Assembly: GCF_900091955.1 (NCBI RefSeq)
Contig: NZ_FMDF01000145.1
Location: 165,619 to 229,618, forward strand
Direction: 5' to 3'
DNA: 64,000 nucleotides
From: Streptomyces sp. Ncost-T10-10d
GTDB lineage: Bacteria; Actinomycetota; Actinomycetes; Streptomycetales; Streptomycetaceae
In this document: in pieces, positions 6,696 through 14,626 of the stretch
Layout of the letters: each line of letters opens with the position of its first letter
How positions within the stretch are numbered: position 1 is the first letter of the stretch
Notes under the pieces: model-generated
Seen by the model: only the letters and a program-made list of their open reading frames with translations
Told to the model about the DNA's origin: nothing
The model's database searches: none
Translations under genes and position numbers: made by a program

Positions 6696-8552
6696 TCAGT
6701 AGGGCACCGTGTCGCACAAGGTCTCTGCCCAGGCGGAGGCGCCGGACTTGTTGGCCGCGCGCACCGTGACACAGATCTTGTCACCGGAGTACGGACCCGT
6801 GATCGTGTAGCTGGTGCTGCCGGTCGAGTAGATGGTGTCGACGTTCTTCTCGGTGAAGTTGCTGCCCTTGTTGGTGAAGTGAATGTCGTACCGGGTCGCT
6901 CGGGAGATCGCCGACCAGCTCACCTTGATCGGCATGTTGCACGCGCCGACACAGGAGTTGGTGTACACAGCCTTGTAGCTCTTCAAGGCGGGCGGTCGCG
7001 AGCCGGAGGACGAACCGCCGGAGGGCGAGCCGCCGGAGGAAGAACCGCCGGAGGCGGATGAATCTCCGCCGTCCGAGCCCGAAGAGCCGGACGCCCCGGC
7101 AGAGCCGGACGACCCCGAGGAGCCGGACCCGCCGCTGGTTCCGGTGCCGCCGCTGCCGGAGCCGCTGTCGCCGACGGATGAACTGCCGCTGCTCTCCAGG
7201 GTGTTCGGCGACGGGCCGCCCTTGTCGCCCTGGCCCTTCTCGCCGCCCTTGCCCTTGCCGTCGCCCCCGCCCTTCCCGTTCGCTTTCTCGGAAGGTGAAC
7301 TTCTTGGTGCGCTCGGCGAGTTGCTTCCGCCAGGAGTGGCACTCGCGCTGCTGCCCGGTGACTGGGCGTGCGTCCCCTCCCCGCCGCCCATGTAGGGCTG
7401 GAGCAGGACGGCCGTTCCGCCGCCGACGGTGATGACGGCAACGATGGGCAGAACGATGAGCCTGCGGCGGCGGGGCCGCCGTTCGTGCTCCCGTCGGCGC
7501 GTCGTGGTCTCGTTGTCCGCCGGAACGACTTCGGGAGGCCCGCCCTTCGGCCGCAGCCCGACGGTCGCCAGGTCCACGGGCTCCTCACGCAGCGGCGCCG
7601 CCTCGGCGTCGAGCAGCCGTGCGGACTGCTGCGCGAGGTGCGCGACGACGCCGGCAGGCAGCCAGGCGCCGCGCGCGGCGCGGGGGCGCGGCCGCTCGGG
7701 GTCCTCCAAAAGCTGGTCGACGTCAGGCCGTTGGTCGACACCCTTCGCCAGACACCGGGCGATGAGCGCCCGCAGCGCGGCGTCCTCGACACGCGTCAGG
7801 TCGGGCTCGCCCTCCACGATCTGGAACATCACCGCGTGCTGATTGCTCGCCCCCTGCCCGAACGGCAGCTGCCCGGTCGCCGCATACGTCAGCACGCAGC
7901 CGAGGGTGAACACATCGCTCCTGGTCCCCGCGCGCTGCCCGCGCACCTGCTCCGGCGACATGAACCCGGGAGAGCCGATGACCATCCCCGTACTGGTCAA
8001 CAAGGACTCGACGGAGGTCTCGAGCGCCCGCGCGATCCCGAAGTCGATGACCTTCGTGCCGTCCACGGTGAGCATCACGTTGGACGGCTTCAGGTCGCGG
8101 TGCACGATCCCGGCGCCGTGAATGTCCTTGAGGGCCTTCAGCAACCCGTCGGCGAGGGTGTGCACGGACGCGGCCGGCAACGGCCCGTACAGCCGCACGA
8201 CCTGTTCGAGCGAGAGCCCGGGCACATACCCCGTGGCGACCCACGGCTGTTCGTCGTCCGGGCCCGCGTCGAGCACCGGCGCCGTGTACCGCTCACCGAC
8301 CTTCCGCGCCGCCGCGATCTCCCGCCGGAACCGCGCCCTGAACTGCTCGTCGGACACGTGTTCTTCGTGCACCACCTTCACGGCTACGGTCCGACCGCTG
8401 TCGGACCGTGCGAGGAACACCCGCCCCATGCCGCCGGCACCGAGCCGCCCGAGCAGCAGATACGGACCGATGCGCGCGGGGTCGCTCACCGCGAGCGGCT
8501 TGACAGCCCCGTCGACGCTGTCGTCGCGTCCGTCCCCCTTCGTACCGCTCAT
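6696..8552 (-). CDS. Ser/Thr protein kinase with fibronectin-III-like ectodomain
   Basis: A 618-residue PknB-type receptor kinase. The glycine loop LGAGGMG is at 37-43, Lys59, the catalytic loop HRDLKPSN at 151-158, DFG at 170-172. A juxtamembrane region follows, then one membrane helix at about 366-386 after an Arg-rich stop-transfer block. A Ser/Gly/Pro/Lys-rich linker covers about 390-520. The extracellular end (about 523-618) is a beta-rich domain with an FnIII-like pattern (VSWSAISRATRYDIHF), four cysteines, and no PASTA repeat. GGGGGAG lies 10 nt upstream of the ATG. It lies antisense to, and in the position of, the missing catalytic half of the DesK-like kinase, upstream of the response regulator. 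Confidence 0.9.
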   Translation of the reverse strand: MSGTKGDGRDDSVDGAVKPLAVSDPARIGPYLLLGRLGAGGMGRVFLARSDSGRTVAVKVVHEEHVSDEQFRARFRREIAAARKVGERYTAPVLDAGPDDEQPWVATGYVPGLSLEQVVRLYGPLPAASVHTLADGLLKALKDIHGAGIVHRDLKPSNVMLTVDGTKVIDFGIARALETSVESLLTSTGMVIGSPGFMSPEQVRGQRAGTRSDVFTLGCVLTYAATGQLPFGQGASNQHAVMFQIVEGEPDLTRVEDAALRALIARCLAKGVDQRPDVDQLLEDPERPRPRAARGAWLPAGVVAHLAQQSARLLDAEAAPLREEPVDLATVGLRPKGGPPEVVPADNETTTRRREHERRPRRRRLIVLPIVAVITVGGGTAVLLQPYMGGGEGTHAQSPGSSASATPGGSNSPSAPRSSPSEKANGKGGGDGKGKGGEKGQGDKGGPSPNTLESSGSSSVGDSGSGSGGTGTSGGSGSSGSSGSAGASGSSGSDGGDSSASGGSSSGGSPSGGSSSGSRPPALKSYKAVYTNSCVGACNMPIKVSWSAISRATRYDIHFTNKGSNFTEKNVDTIYSTGSTSYTITGPYSGDKICVTVRAANKSGASAWAETLCDTVPY

Positions 8553-8712
8553 GGTGGTGCGACTCCCCCGCTCTCAGCGCCTGGTCAACGGCGTAACTCG
8601 AATGAGAATAGACGTTGTTGACGTACCTGGCGAAGTTGAGGGAACACGTTGTACGAGCGGCCCATGTCCTCAGTACCGCTCCGAGCGGGCCCGTTGGTCG
8701 TAGCCTGTTTCA

Positions 8713-9357
8713 ATGGCCGACGAGATGCCCGCAGACCACCGACCGGCACCCTCCGTAAGGGTCCTCCTCGCCGAGGACCAGGGCATGATGCGGGGCGCGC
8801 TCGCCCTGCTGCTCGGCCTGGAACCCGACATCGAGGTCGTGGCCCAGGTGGGCGCCGGGGACGAGATCGTGGATGCCGCGCTGCTGTCCCGCCCGGATGT
8901 GGCGCTCCTGGACATCGAGCTCCCGGGCCGCAGCGGTCTGGACGCCGCCGCTGATCTGCGCGAGGAGGTGCCGGACTGCCGGGTGCTGATCCTCACCACG
9001 TTCGCCCGTCCCGGCTATCTGCGCCGGGCGATGGAGGCCGGGGCGGCGGGGTTCCTGGTCAAGGACGGCCCTGTCGAGGAGCTCGCCGCCGCGATCCGCC
9101 GGGTGCTGAGCGGTGAGACGGTCATCGACCAGGCGCTGGCCGCCGCCGCGCTCAGCGCCGGACCGAGCCCGCTGACCGCGCGGGAGCGGGACGCGCTGAA
9201 CGCCTCGGTGGACGGGGCGACGGTCGCCGACATCGCGGCGAAGCTGCATCTGTCCGAGTCGACGGTGCGGAACTATCTGTCGTCCGCGATCGGCAAGACG
9301 GGGACACGCAACCGGATGGAGGCGGTGCGGGCGGCTCGGCAGCAGGGCTGGCTGTAG
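8713..9357 (+). CDS. NarL/DesR-type response regulator
   Basis: A 214-residue two-domain regulator. The receiver domain has Glu21/Asp22, phospho-acceptor Asp67 (LLDIE), Thr95 and Lys117; the C-terminal LuxR-type helix-turn-helix is at about 150-205 (SPLTARERD, then LSESTVRNYLSSAIGKT). DesR-family regulators of this type normally pair with the DesK sensor encoded upstream and control the adjacent ABC-2 exporter. Here the sensor is truncated, so the usual phosphodonor is missing. No ribosome-binding site is seen; TAGCCT lies 9 nt before the ATG, consistent with a leaderless transcript. The palindrome at 4335 is a candidate target. Confidence 0.88.
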   Translation: MADEMPADHRPAPSVRVLLAEDQGMMRGALALLLGLEPDIEVVAQVGAGDEIVDAALLSRPDVALLDIELPGRSGLDAAADLREEVPDCRVLILTTFARPGYLRRAMEAGAAGFLVKDGPVEELAAAIRRVLSGETVIDQALAAAALSAGPSPLTARERDALNASVDGATVADIAAKLHLSESTVRNYLSSAIGKTGTRNRMEAVRAARQQGWL

Positions 9358-9444
9358 GCGAGGCTTCGCGGCCTCCCAGGTCCTGTCGGGCGTGCGTGCC
9401 GGGCGTCGTGCGGCAGACGGCAGTTCGACGACAGGGCAATACGT

Positions 9445-10875
9445 CTAGAGCCGGTCGGACCGATGGCGCGGCAGCCACAGCGCCATCAGCAGCAGTCCGC
9501 CCAGCAGTACCGTGCCGGCTGTCCGGAACGCCAGCGCGTACCCGGCCGTGAGCTCCTCGGGCCCCGTGCCGCCCGCGGTGCGTGCGGCGGCGACGGTGGA
9601 GAGCACGGCGAGACCGAGCGCACCGCCCATCGTGCGGGAGGTGTTGACGAGGCCGGAGACCAGACCGGCCTCCCCGTGGGCCGCCCCCGTGATGGCGAGG
9701 GAGGCGAGCGGGGTGGATGCCAGGCCCGCACCGGCCATCATCAGGACGCCGGGCAGACAGACCGAGGTGAGGTACGAGCCATCGGCACCCATCGTGGACT
9801 GCCAGCCGAAACCCGCGGCGGCGACGGCCGTACCGATGAGCGCCAGGTTCTTCGCGCCGACCCTGGCCATGACGCGGGGCGCGCACTTCGAGCCGAGGAC
9901 GACGGCCAACGACGTGGGCATCAGGGCGAGCCCGGCCTGGAGCGGCGTGTAACCCAGCACCGTCTGGGCGTACACGGTCATGAAGTACCACATCGAGAAG
10001 GTCGCGGAACCGATCACGAACATCGCCGCGTTCGCCGAGGTCACCGCCCGCGCCCCGAGCACCCTGAGCGGCATCAGTGGCTCCGTGGTCCTGGCCTCCA
10101 CCACCACGAAGGCGATCAGCAGGGCCACCCCGCCGAGCAGCGGCACCAGGGTCGCCGCCGCCGTCCAGCCCGACTCCTCGATCTGGACGATGCCGTACGC
10201 GACGGAGGCGAGGCCCGCCGTGACGAGGACCGCGCCGAGGAAGTCGATCCGCCGCCGGTCGCCCGCCCGGCCCTCGGCGAGCCAGACCGCCGCGCCGGCC
10301 AGGACGAGCACGCCGATCGGCACATTGATCAGCAGGACCCAGCGCCAGGACAGCAGATCGGTGAGCACGCCGCCGATCAGCCCGCCGGCCGCTCCGCCGC
10401 CCGCGCCGACCGCCATCCAGGTACCGATCGCCTTCGTCCTGGCCGGGCCCTCGGGAACGGTGGTGGTGAGCAGGGTGAGGGTGGCGGGGGCGAGTACGGC
10501 GGCACCGAGCCCCTGCGCGGCGCGGGCGGCCAGCAGCTGCCAGCCCTCCTGGGCGAGCCCGCCGGCCAGGGAGGCCGCGGTGAACAGGCCGAGGCCTATG
10601 AGGAACATCCGCTTGCGGCCGTATATGTCGGCGGCGCGCCCGCCGAGCAGCATGAATCCGGCAAACGCGATCGAGTAGGCGTTCAGTACCCATTGCAGTC
10701 CGGCGGCGGTCATCCCGAGGTCGGAACGCATGGACGGCAGGGCGACATTGACGACGGATACATCGAGCACGACGAGGAACTGTCCGACACAGGCGGCGAG
10801 CACCGCCGCCCAGGTGCGGGTTCTGTGCCGTTGTTGCAGGGGTGCGGGCGTCGTGACGTCAACCATGACCGTCAT
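9445..10875 (-). CDS. MFS multidrug exporter, DHA2 (EmrB/QacA) family
   Basis: A 476-residue membrane protein with 14 hydrophobic segments. It has the family motif LDVSVVNVALP in the first helix and GRAADIYGRKRMF in the first cytoplasmic loop. Such proteins expel drugs or secondary metabolites using the proton gradient. The start is either ATG 10875 or ATG 10866; neither has a good ribosome-binding site. It is monocistronic, convergent with the response regulator, with 87 bp between the stops and no regulator beside it. The substrate cannot be predicted. Confidence 0.88.
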   Translation of the reverse strand: MTVMVDVTTPAPLQQRHRTRTWAAVLAACVGQFLVVLDVSVVNVALPSMRSDLGMTAAGLQWVLNAYSIAFAGFMLLGGRAADIYGRKRMFLIGLGLFTAASLAGGLAQEGWQLLAARAAQGLGAAVLAPATLTLLTTTVPEGPARTKAIGTWMAVGAGGGAAGGLIGGVLTDLLSWRWVLLINVPIGVLVLAGAAVWLAEGRAGDRRRIDFLGAVLVTAGLASVAYGIVQIEESGWTAAATLVPLLGGVALLIAFVVVEARTTEPLMPLRVLGARAVTSANAAMFVIGSATFSMWYFMTVYAQTVLGYTPLQAGLALMPTSLAVVLGSKCAPRVMARVGAKNLALIGTAVAAAGFGWQSTMGADGSYLTSVCLPGVLMMAGAGLASTPLASLAITGAAHGEAGLVSGLVNTSRTMGGALGLAVLSTVAAARTAGGTGPEELTAGYALAFRTAGTVLLGGLLLMALWLPRHRSDRL

Positions 10876-10965
10876 ACTCGCAGCCGCCCCGCACCCCGTA
10901 CATCGGTATTCGGGCCGACCCGGGCTCGGTCCGGCGACGTAGCACGACGCGCGCTGCTCTCCCCG

Positions 10966-12162
10966 CTAACGTCGCAGCAACGTCACCACCGCCGCTCCGC
11001 CGAGGCCGATGTTGTGGGCCAGGCCGACCCGGGCGTCCTTCACCTGCCTGCCCTGCGCCTCTCCCCGCAGCTGCCAGGTGAGTTCGGCGGCCTGGGCGAT
11101 TCCGGTGGCGCCCAGCGGGTGTCCCTTGGAGATCAGCCCGCCGGACGGGTTGACCACCCACCGGCCGCCGTACGTGGTGGCCCCGGACTCGACGAGTTTC
11201 CCGGACTCGCCCTCACCGCACAGCCCGAGCGCCTCGTAGGTGAGGAGTTCGTTGATGGAGAAGCAGTCGTGCAGCTCGATGACGTCGAGGTCGGCGGCCG
11301 AGAGCCCGGAGGCCTCGTACACCTGCTGGGCGGCGGCCCGCGACATCGGCTGTCCGACGGCGTCGATGCAGGTCCCCGAGGCGAAGGAGTCACCGGTGTC
11401 GGTGGTCATCGCCTGGGCGACGATCTCGACCGCCCGGTCGCCCAGGCCATGGCTCTCGACGAAGCGTTCCGATACGACGACGGCGGCGGCCGACCCGTCG
11501 GAGGTGGGTGAGCACTGGAGTTTGGTCAGCGGGCGGTGGACGGTCTTCGCGGCAAGGATCTCCTCGACCGTGTACGGGTCCTGGAACTGGGCGTACGGGT
11601 TGTTCACCGAGTGCCGGTGGTTCTTGGCACCGACCGCGGCGAGCTGTGCCTCGGTCGTCCCGTACCGCTCCATGTGCTCGCGGGCCGCGTTGCCGAATAT
11701 CTGGGCGGTGGGCGGGCTCATCTCGAAGCCGTGGGCGGCGGCCATGATCCCGTAGTGCCGGGCGACGGGGGATGTCCTGAAGTCGGCAGCACCGCCGTCG
11801 GCGCTTTTGCCGCCGAGCGCGCCGCGCGCCATCTTCTCGAAGCCGAGCGCGAGAACGCAGTCGCTGCCGCCGCCCTCGACGAACTGCCGGGCCATCATCA
11901 GCGCGGTGGAGCCGGTGGCACAGTTGTTGTTGACGTTGTAGACGGGCACTCCGGTCAGCCCGAGTTCGTACACGGCGCGCTGACCGGCGGTGGATGCCTG
12001 GAAGCAGTAGCCGACGGCGACCTGCTGTACCTGCTCGTACGCGAGGGAGGCGTCGGTGAGCGCCGCCGTGCCGGCCTCCTTCGCCATGTCCCAGTACTGC
12101 CAGTCGCGTGTCTCGGGCTTCTCGAACTTCGTCATTCCGACACCGACGATGTACGCCTTCAT
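10966..12162 (-). CDS. SCP-x-type thiolase / lipid-transfer protein
   Basis: A 398-residue thiolase. Nucleophile Cys81 lies in NNNCATGS, His298 in ELHDCF, and His348 in SKGHPLGATG. The second active-site cysteine of ordinary thiolases is replaced by HNIGLGGA at 383-390, the hallmark of SCP-x/lipid-transfer thiolases and their Ltp relatives, which act on branched or steroid-chain acyl-CoAs. ATG 12162 has GAAGGGA 7 nt upstream and is preferred over TTG 12168. It lies 12 bp downstream of the fused acyl-CoA dehydrogenase and shares its KstR-boxed promoter. It would perform thiolytic (or, in Ltp relatives, aldolytic) chain cleavage. Confidence 0.88.
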   Translation of the reverse strand: MKAYIVGVGMTKFEKPETRDWQYWDMAKEAGTAALTDASLAYEQVQQVAVGYCFQASTAGQRAVYELGLTGVPVYNVNNNCATGSTALMMARQFVEGGGSDCVLALGFEKMARGALGGKSADGGAADFRTSPVARHYGIMAAAHGFEMSPPTAQIFGNAAREHMERYGTTEAQLAAVGAKNHRHSVNNPYAQFQDPYTVEEILAAKTVHRPLTKLQCSPTSDGSAAAVVVSERFVESHGLGDRAVEIVAQAMTTDTGDSFASGTCIDAVGQPMSRAAAQQVYEASGLSAADLDVIELHDCFSINELLTYEALGLCGEGESGKLVESGATTYGGRWVVNPSGGLISKGHPLGATGIAQAAELTWQLRGEAQGRQVKDARVGLAHNIGLGGAAVVTLLRR

Positions 12163-12174
12163 GAGCAAGTCCCT

Positions 12175-14355
12175 TCAATCGCGCGGGAGGCCGAGGATGC
12201 GCTCGGCGACGACATTGAGCTGAACCTGGGTGGTGCCGCCCGCGATGGTCAGACAGCGGGACATCAGGAAGCCGTGCACGGCCCGCTCCGCCGCCCCCTC
12301 GCCGGCCGCGCCGGCCGGGCCGAGGAGTTCGAGGGCCAGTTCGGCGACCTTCTGCTGGTGGGTGGTCTGGACGAGTTTGCGGATGGAGGCTCCCGCGCCG
12401 GGTTCGAGACCGGACACCTGCTGCAGGGTGGTCCGCAGTCCGATGCAGGCGAGTGCGTGGGCCTCGGCGGCGAGTGCTCCGATACGGGCCCGGTATGTGC
12501 CGTCGAGTTCGCCGGAGCGGGCGATCAGTGCCTCGAGACCGGTGTCGAAGGTCATCTGGTCGGCCATGTGGACGCGTTCGTTGCCGAGGGTGTTGCGGGC
12601 GACCCGCCAGCCGTCGTCGATCTCGCCGACGACGGCGTCGGCGGGGAGCAGCACGTTGTCGAAGTACACCTCGTTGAAGAGGGAGTCGCCGGTGATCTCC
12701 TTCAGCGGACGGATGTCGATGCCCTCGGTGTTCTTCATGTCGACGAGGAAGTAGCCGATCCCCTGGTGCTTGGGTGCGTCCGGGTCGGTCCTGGCCAGCA
12801 GAATTCCGTGGTCGGCCCATTGGGCGGCGCTCGTCCACACCTTCTGCCCGTTGATCCGCCAGCCCTCGGCCGTCCGCTCGGCCCTGGTCCGGAGCGACGC
12901 GAGGTCGGAGCCCGCACCGGGTTCGGAGAACAGCTGGCACCAGAGGAGTTCGCCGCGCAGGGTGGGCAGCAGATAGCGGTCCTGCTGTTGCGCCGTCCCG
13001 TGGGCGATGAGCGAGGGGACGACCCAGGTGGCGATCCCGAGGTCGCTCAGCTTCACTCCCTGTTCCTTCAACTCCTGCTGTATGGCGAGTTGTTGGACGG
13101 GACCGGCACCCAGTCCGTAGGGAGCGGGGAGGTGCGGGGCCGCGTAGCCGGTCGGGGCGAGGGTGCGGCGGGCGGCCTTCGGGTCGAGGCCTCGGGCGGC
13201 GGCGACGGCCTCGCGCGCCCCGGCCCGGTGGACTGCGGCCTCGGCGGGGAGTTCGAGGGTGAGTTCGCGACGTGCCCCGCCCTCGGCCAGCCGTACGGCC
13301 CGCAGCCGGTGGGCGTCGCCGGCCCCGAGCAGTTGCCGGGCCACCAGGGCCCGGCGCAGATACAGATGGGCGTCGTGCTCCCAGGTGAAGCCGATGCCGC
13401 CGAGGATCTGGATGCAGTCCTTGGCGCAGCCGTACGCGGCGTCGAGGGCGTCCGATGCGGCGAGGGCGGTGACCATGGACCGTACGTCCGGCTCGGCCTC
13501 CTCGTCGGCGCTGCGGGCCGCGTCCCACACCAGCGCGCGGGCCCGCTCGACCCGTACGAGCATGTCGGCACAGAGGTGCTTGATGCCCTGGAACTGCCCG
13601 ATGGGGCGGCCGAACTGTTCGCGGACCTTGGCGTATTCGACCGCGGTGTCCAGCGCCCGGGCCGCGATTCCACACGCTTCGGCGGAGAAGAGGACGGCGG
13701 CGAGGTCGCGTACGTGTGCGAGGTCGGCCCGCACGACATGTTCCGCGGGGACGAGTGCGCCCTCGGCGCGTATCTCGGCCGTGGGGCGGGTCGGGTCGGC
13801 GCTGCGGTGCGGGCGGACGGTCAGCCCTTCCGTGGCGGCGTCGACGGCGAACCAGACGGTGCCTGCCGCCGATTCGGCGGGGAGCAGGAGCAGGTCGGCA
13901 TCGGCGCCGGAGAGGACGGGCGGGGCCGCCCCGTCGAGCAGATGGCCGTCCTCGTGCTCCACGGCGGTGAGGGTGCCGGGGCCGAGCGCGACGGCGCCGA
14001 TGCGCGTGCCGTCCGCGAGGTCATGCACCAGCGCGCCCGCCCCCGACGCGTGCAGTACGGCGGAGGCGAGGGCGCTCGCGAGATACGGGCCGGGGAGCGC
14101 GGCCCGGCCCGCCTCCTCCAGGACCACGGCCAGATCGAGGAGCCGGCCGCCCCCGCCCCCGTACTCCTCGGGCAGATGGACGGAGAGGAGGCCCTGTTCC
14201 ACAAGGCCGTCCCAGTGCCCGGGGCGCACGCCGGGGGTACCGGGGGCGTCCGCGTCGAGGAGCTTGCGTATCTCCTCCGGCGGTACGGCGCGCGCCAGCC
14301 AGCCCCGTACGGCCTGCGCCAACTCCCTCTGTTCTTCGGTGATTCCGATGCCCAT
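12175..14355 (-). CDS. Fused double acyl-CoA dehydrogenase (FadE34-like)
   Basis: A 726-residue protein about twice the normal acyl-CoA dehydrogenase length. The first copy (about 1-330) starts MGIGITEEQRELAQAVRGWL and ends near ILGGIGFTWEHDAHLYLRR. The second copy (about 370-726) has the FAD/substrate segment LFSEPGAGSDLAS and ends IAGGTTQVQLNVVAERILG. Actinobacterial steroid-side-chain dehydrogenases are often heteromers of two different subunits; a fusion reproduces that in one chain, as in mycobacterial FadE34 (recalled). The ATG at 14355 matches the start of the first domain; the frame is open further upstream only across the operator region. It heads a two-gene operon with the SCP-x thiolase. 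Substrate range is an inference. Confidence 0.9.
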   Translation of the reverse strand: MGIGITEEQRELAQAVRGWLARAVPPEEIRKLLDADAPGTPGVRPGHWDGLVEQGLLSVHLPEEYGGGGGRLLDLAVVLEEAGRAALPGPYLASALASAVLHASGAGALVHDLADGTRIGAVALGPGTLTAVEHEDGHLLDGAAPPVLSGADADLLLLPAESAAGTVWFAVDAATEGLTVRPHRSADPTRPTAEIRAEGALVPAEHVVRADLAHVRDLAAVLFSAEACGIAARALDTAVEYAKVREQFGRPIGQFQGIKHLCADMLVRVERARALVWDAARSADEEAEPDVRSMVTALAASDALDAAYGCAKDCIQILGGIGFTWEHDAHLYLRRALVARQLLGAGDAHRLRAVRLAEGGARRELTLELPAEAAVHRAGAREAVAAARGLDPKAARRTLAPTGYAAPHLPAPYGLGAGPVQQLAIQQELKEQGVKLSDLGIATWVVPSLIAHGTAQQQDRYLLPTLRGELLWCQLFSEPGAGSDLASLRTRAERTAEGWRINGQKVWTSAAQWADHGILLARTDPDAPKHQGIGYFLVDMKNTEGIDIRPLKEITGDSLFNEVYFDNVLLPADAVVGEIDDGWRVARNTLGNERVHMADQMTFDTGLEALIARSGELDGTYRARIGALAAEAHALACIGLRTTLQQVSGLEPGAGASIRKLVQTTHQQKVAELALELLGPAGAAGEGAAERAVHGFLMSRCLTIAGGTTQVQLNVVAERILGLPRD

Positions 14356-14396
14356 GCGGATCCTCGCCGGTCGCAGCCACTGGAACGGCGCAAGAG

Positions 14397-14410
14397 TAGA
14401 ACACGTTCCA
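14397..14410 (-). promoter_or_regulatory. KstR-type operator box upstream of the fused dehydrogenase
   Basis: TAGAACACGTTCCA fits TnnAACnnGTTnnA completely. It starts 42 bp upstream of the dehydrogenase ATG and abuts a TCTGAC-type repeat with a single base between them. Confidence 0.78.
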
Positions 14411-14411
14411 A

Positions 14412-14428
14412 TCTGACGGAAGGTCAGC
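14412..14428. promoter_or_regulatory. TCTGAC-N5-GTCAGC inverted repeat, copy 2
   Basis: TCTGAC-GGAAG-GTCAGC, 11 of 12 arm bases matching the perfect form at 25743 and 58614. It lies on the upstream side of the KstR box as read by the dehydrogenase operon, the same order as at 4231-4310. The two sites are too close for independent binding to one DNA face without contact. Confidence 0.65.
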
Positions 14429-14626
14429 GGAGTGGTCCGATGACGGCCGGAGCGCCGCACGCCTCAGGGCCGGGTGCGCAGCCGTGTCCCGTTCGTACCG
14501 CGTTCACCGGAATACCCCGGACATGCGGAAGGTTTCACCGTGCACACACCTGGCGGTCGGTGCTGCCCGCCGAAGGAACCGCACGCCTCTTCAGACCCTC
14601 GATCACGCCGCCCGGAGGCCGCACGT

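Noticed and set aside
7000..7140. Short tandem repeats resembling a repeat array
   Set aside because: They are codon-level repeats for the Ser/Gly/Pro linker of the Ser/Thr kinase; there are no spacers of constant length and no cas genes.
8640..8653. KstR-like sequence GGGAACACGTTGTA upstream of the response regulator
   Set aside because: The first base of the consensus is wrong, symmetry outside the AAC/GTT core is lost, and the neighbouring genes have no link to lipid catabolism.
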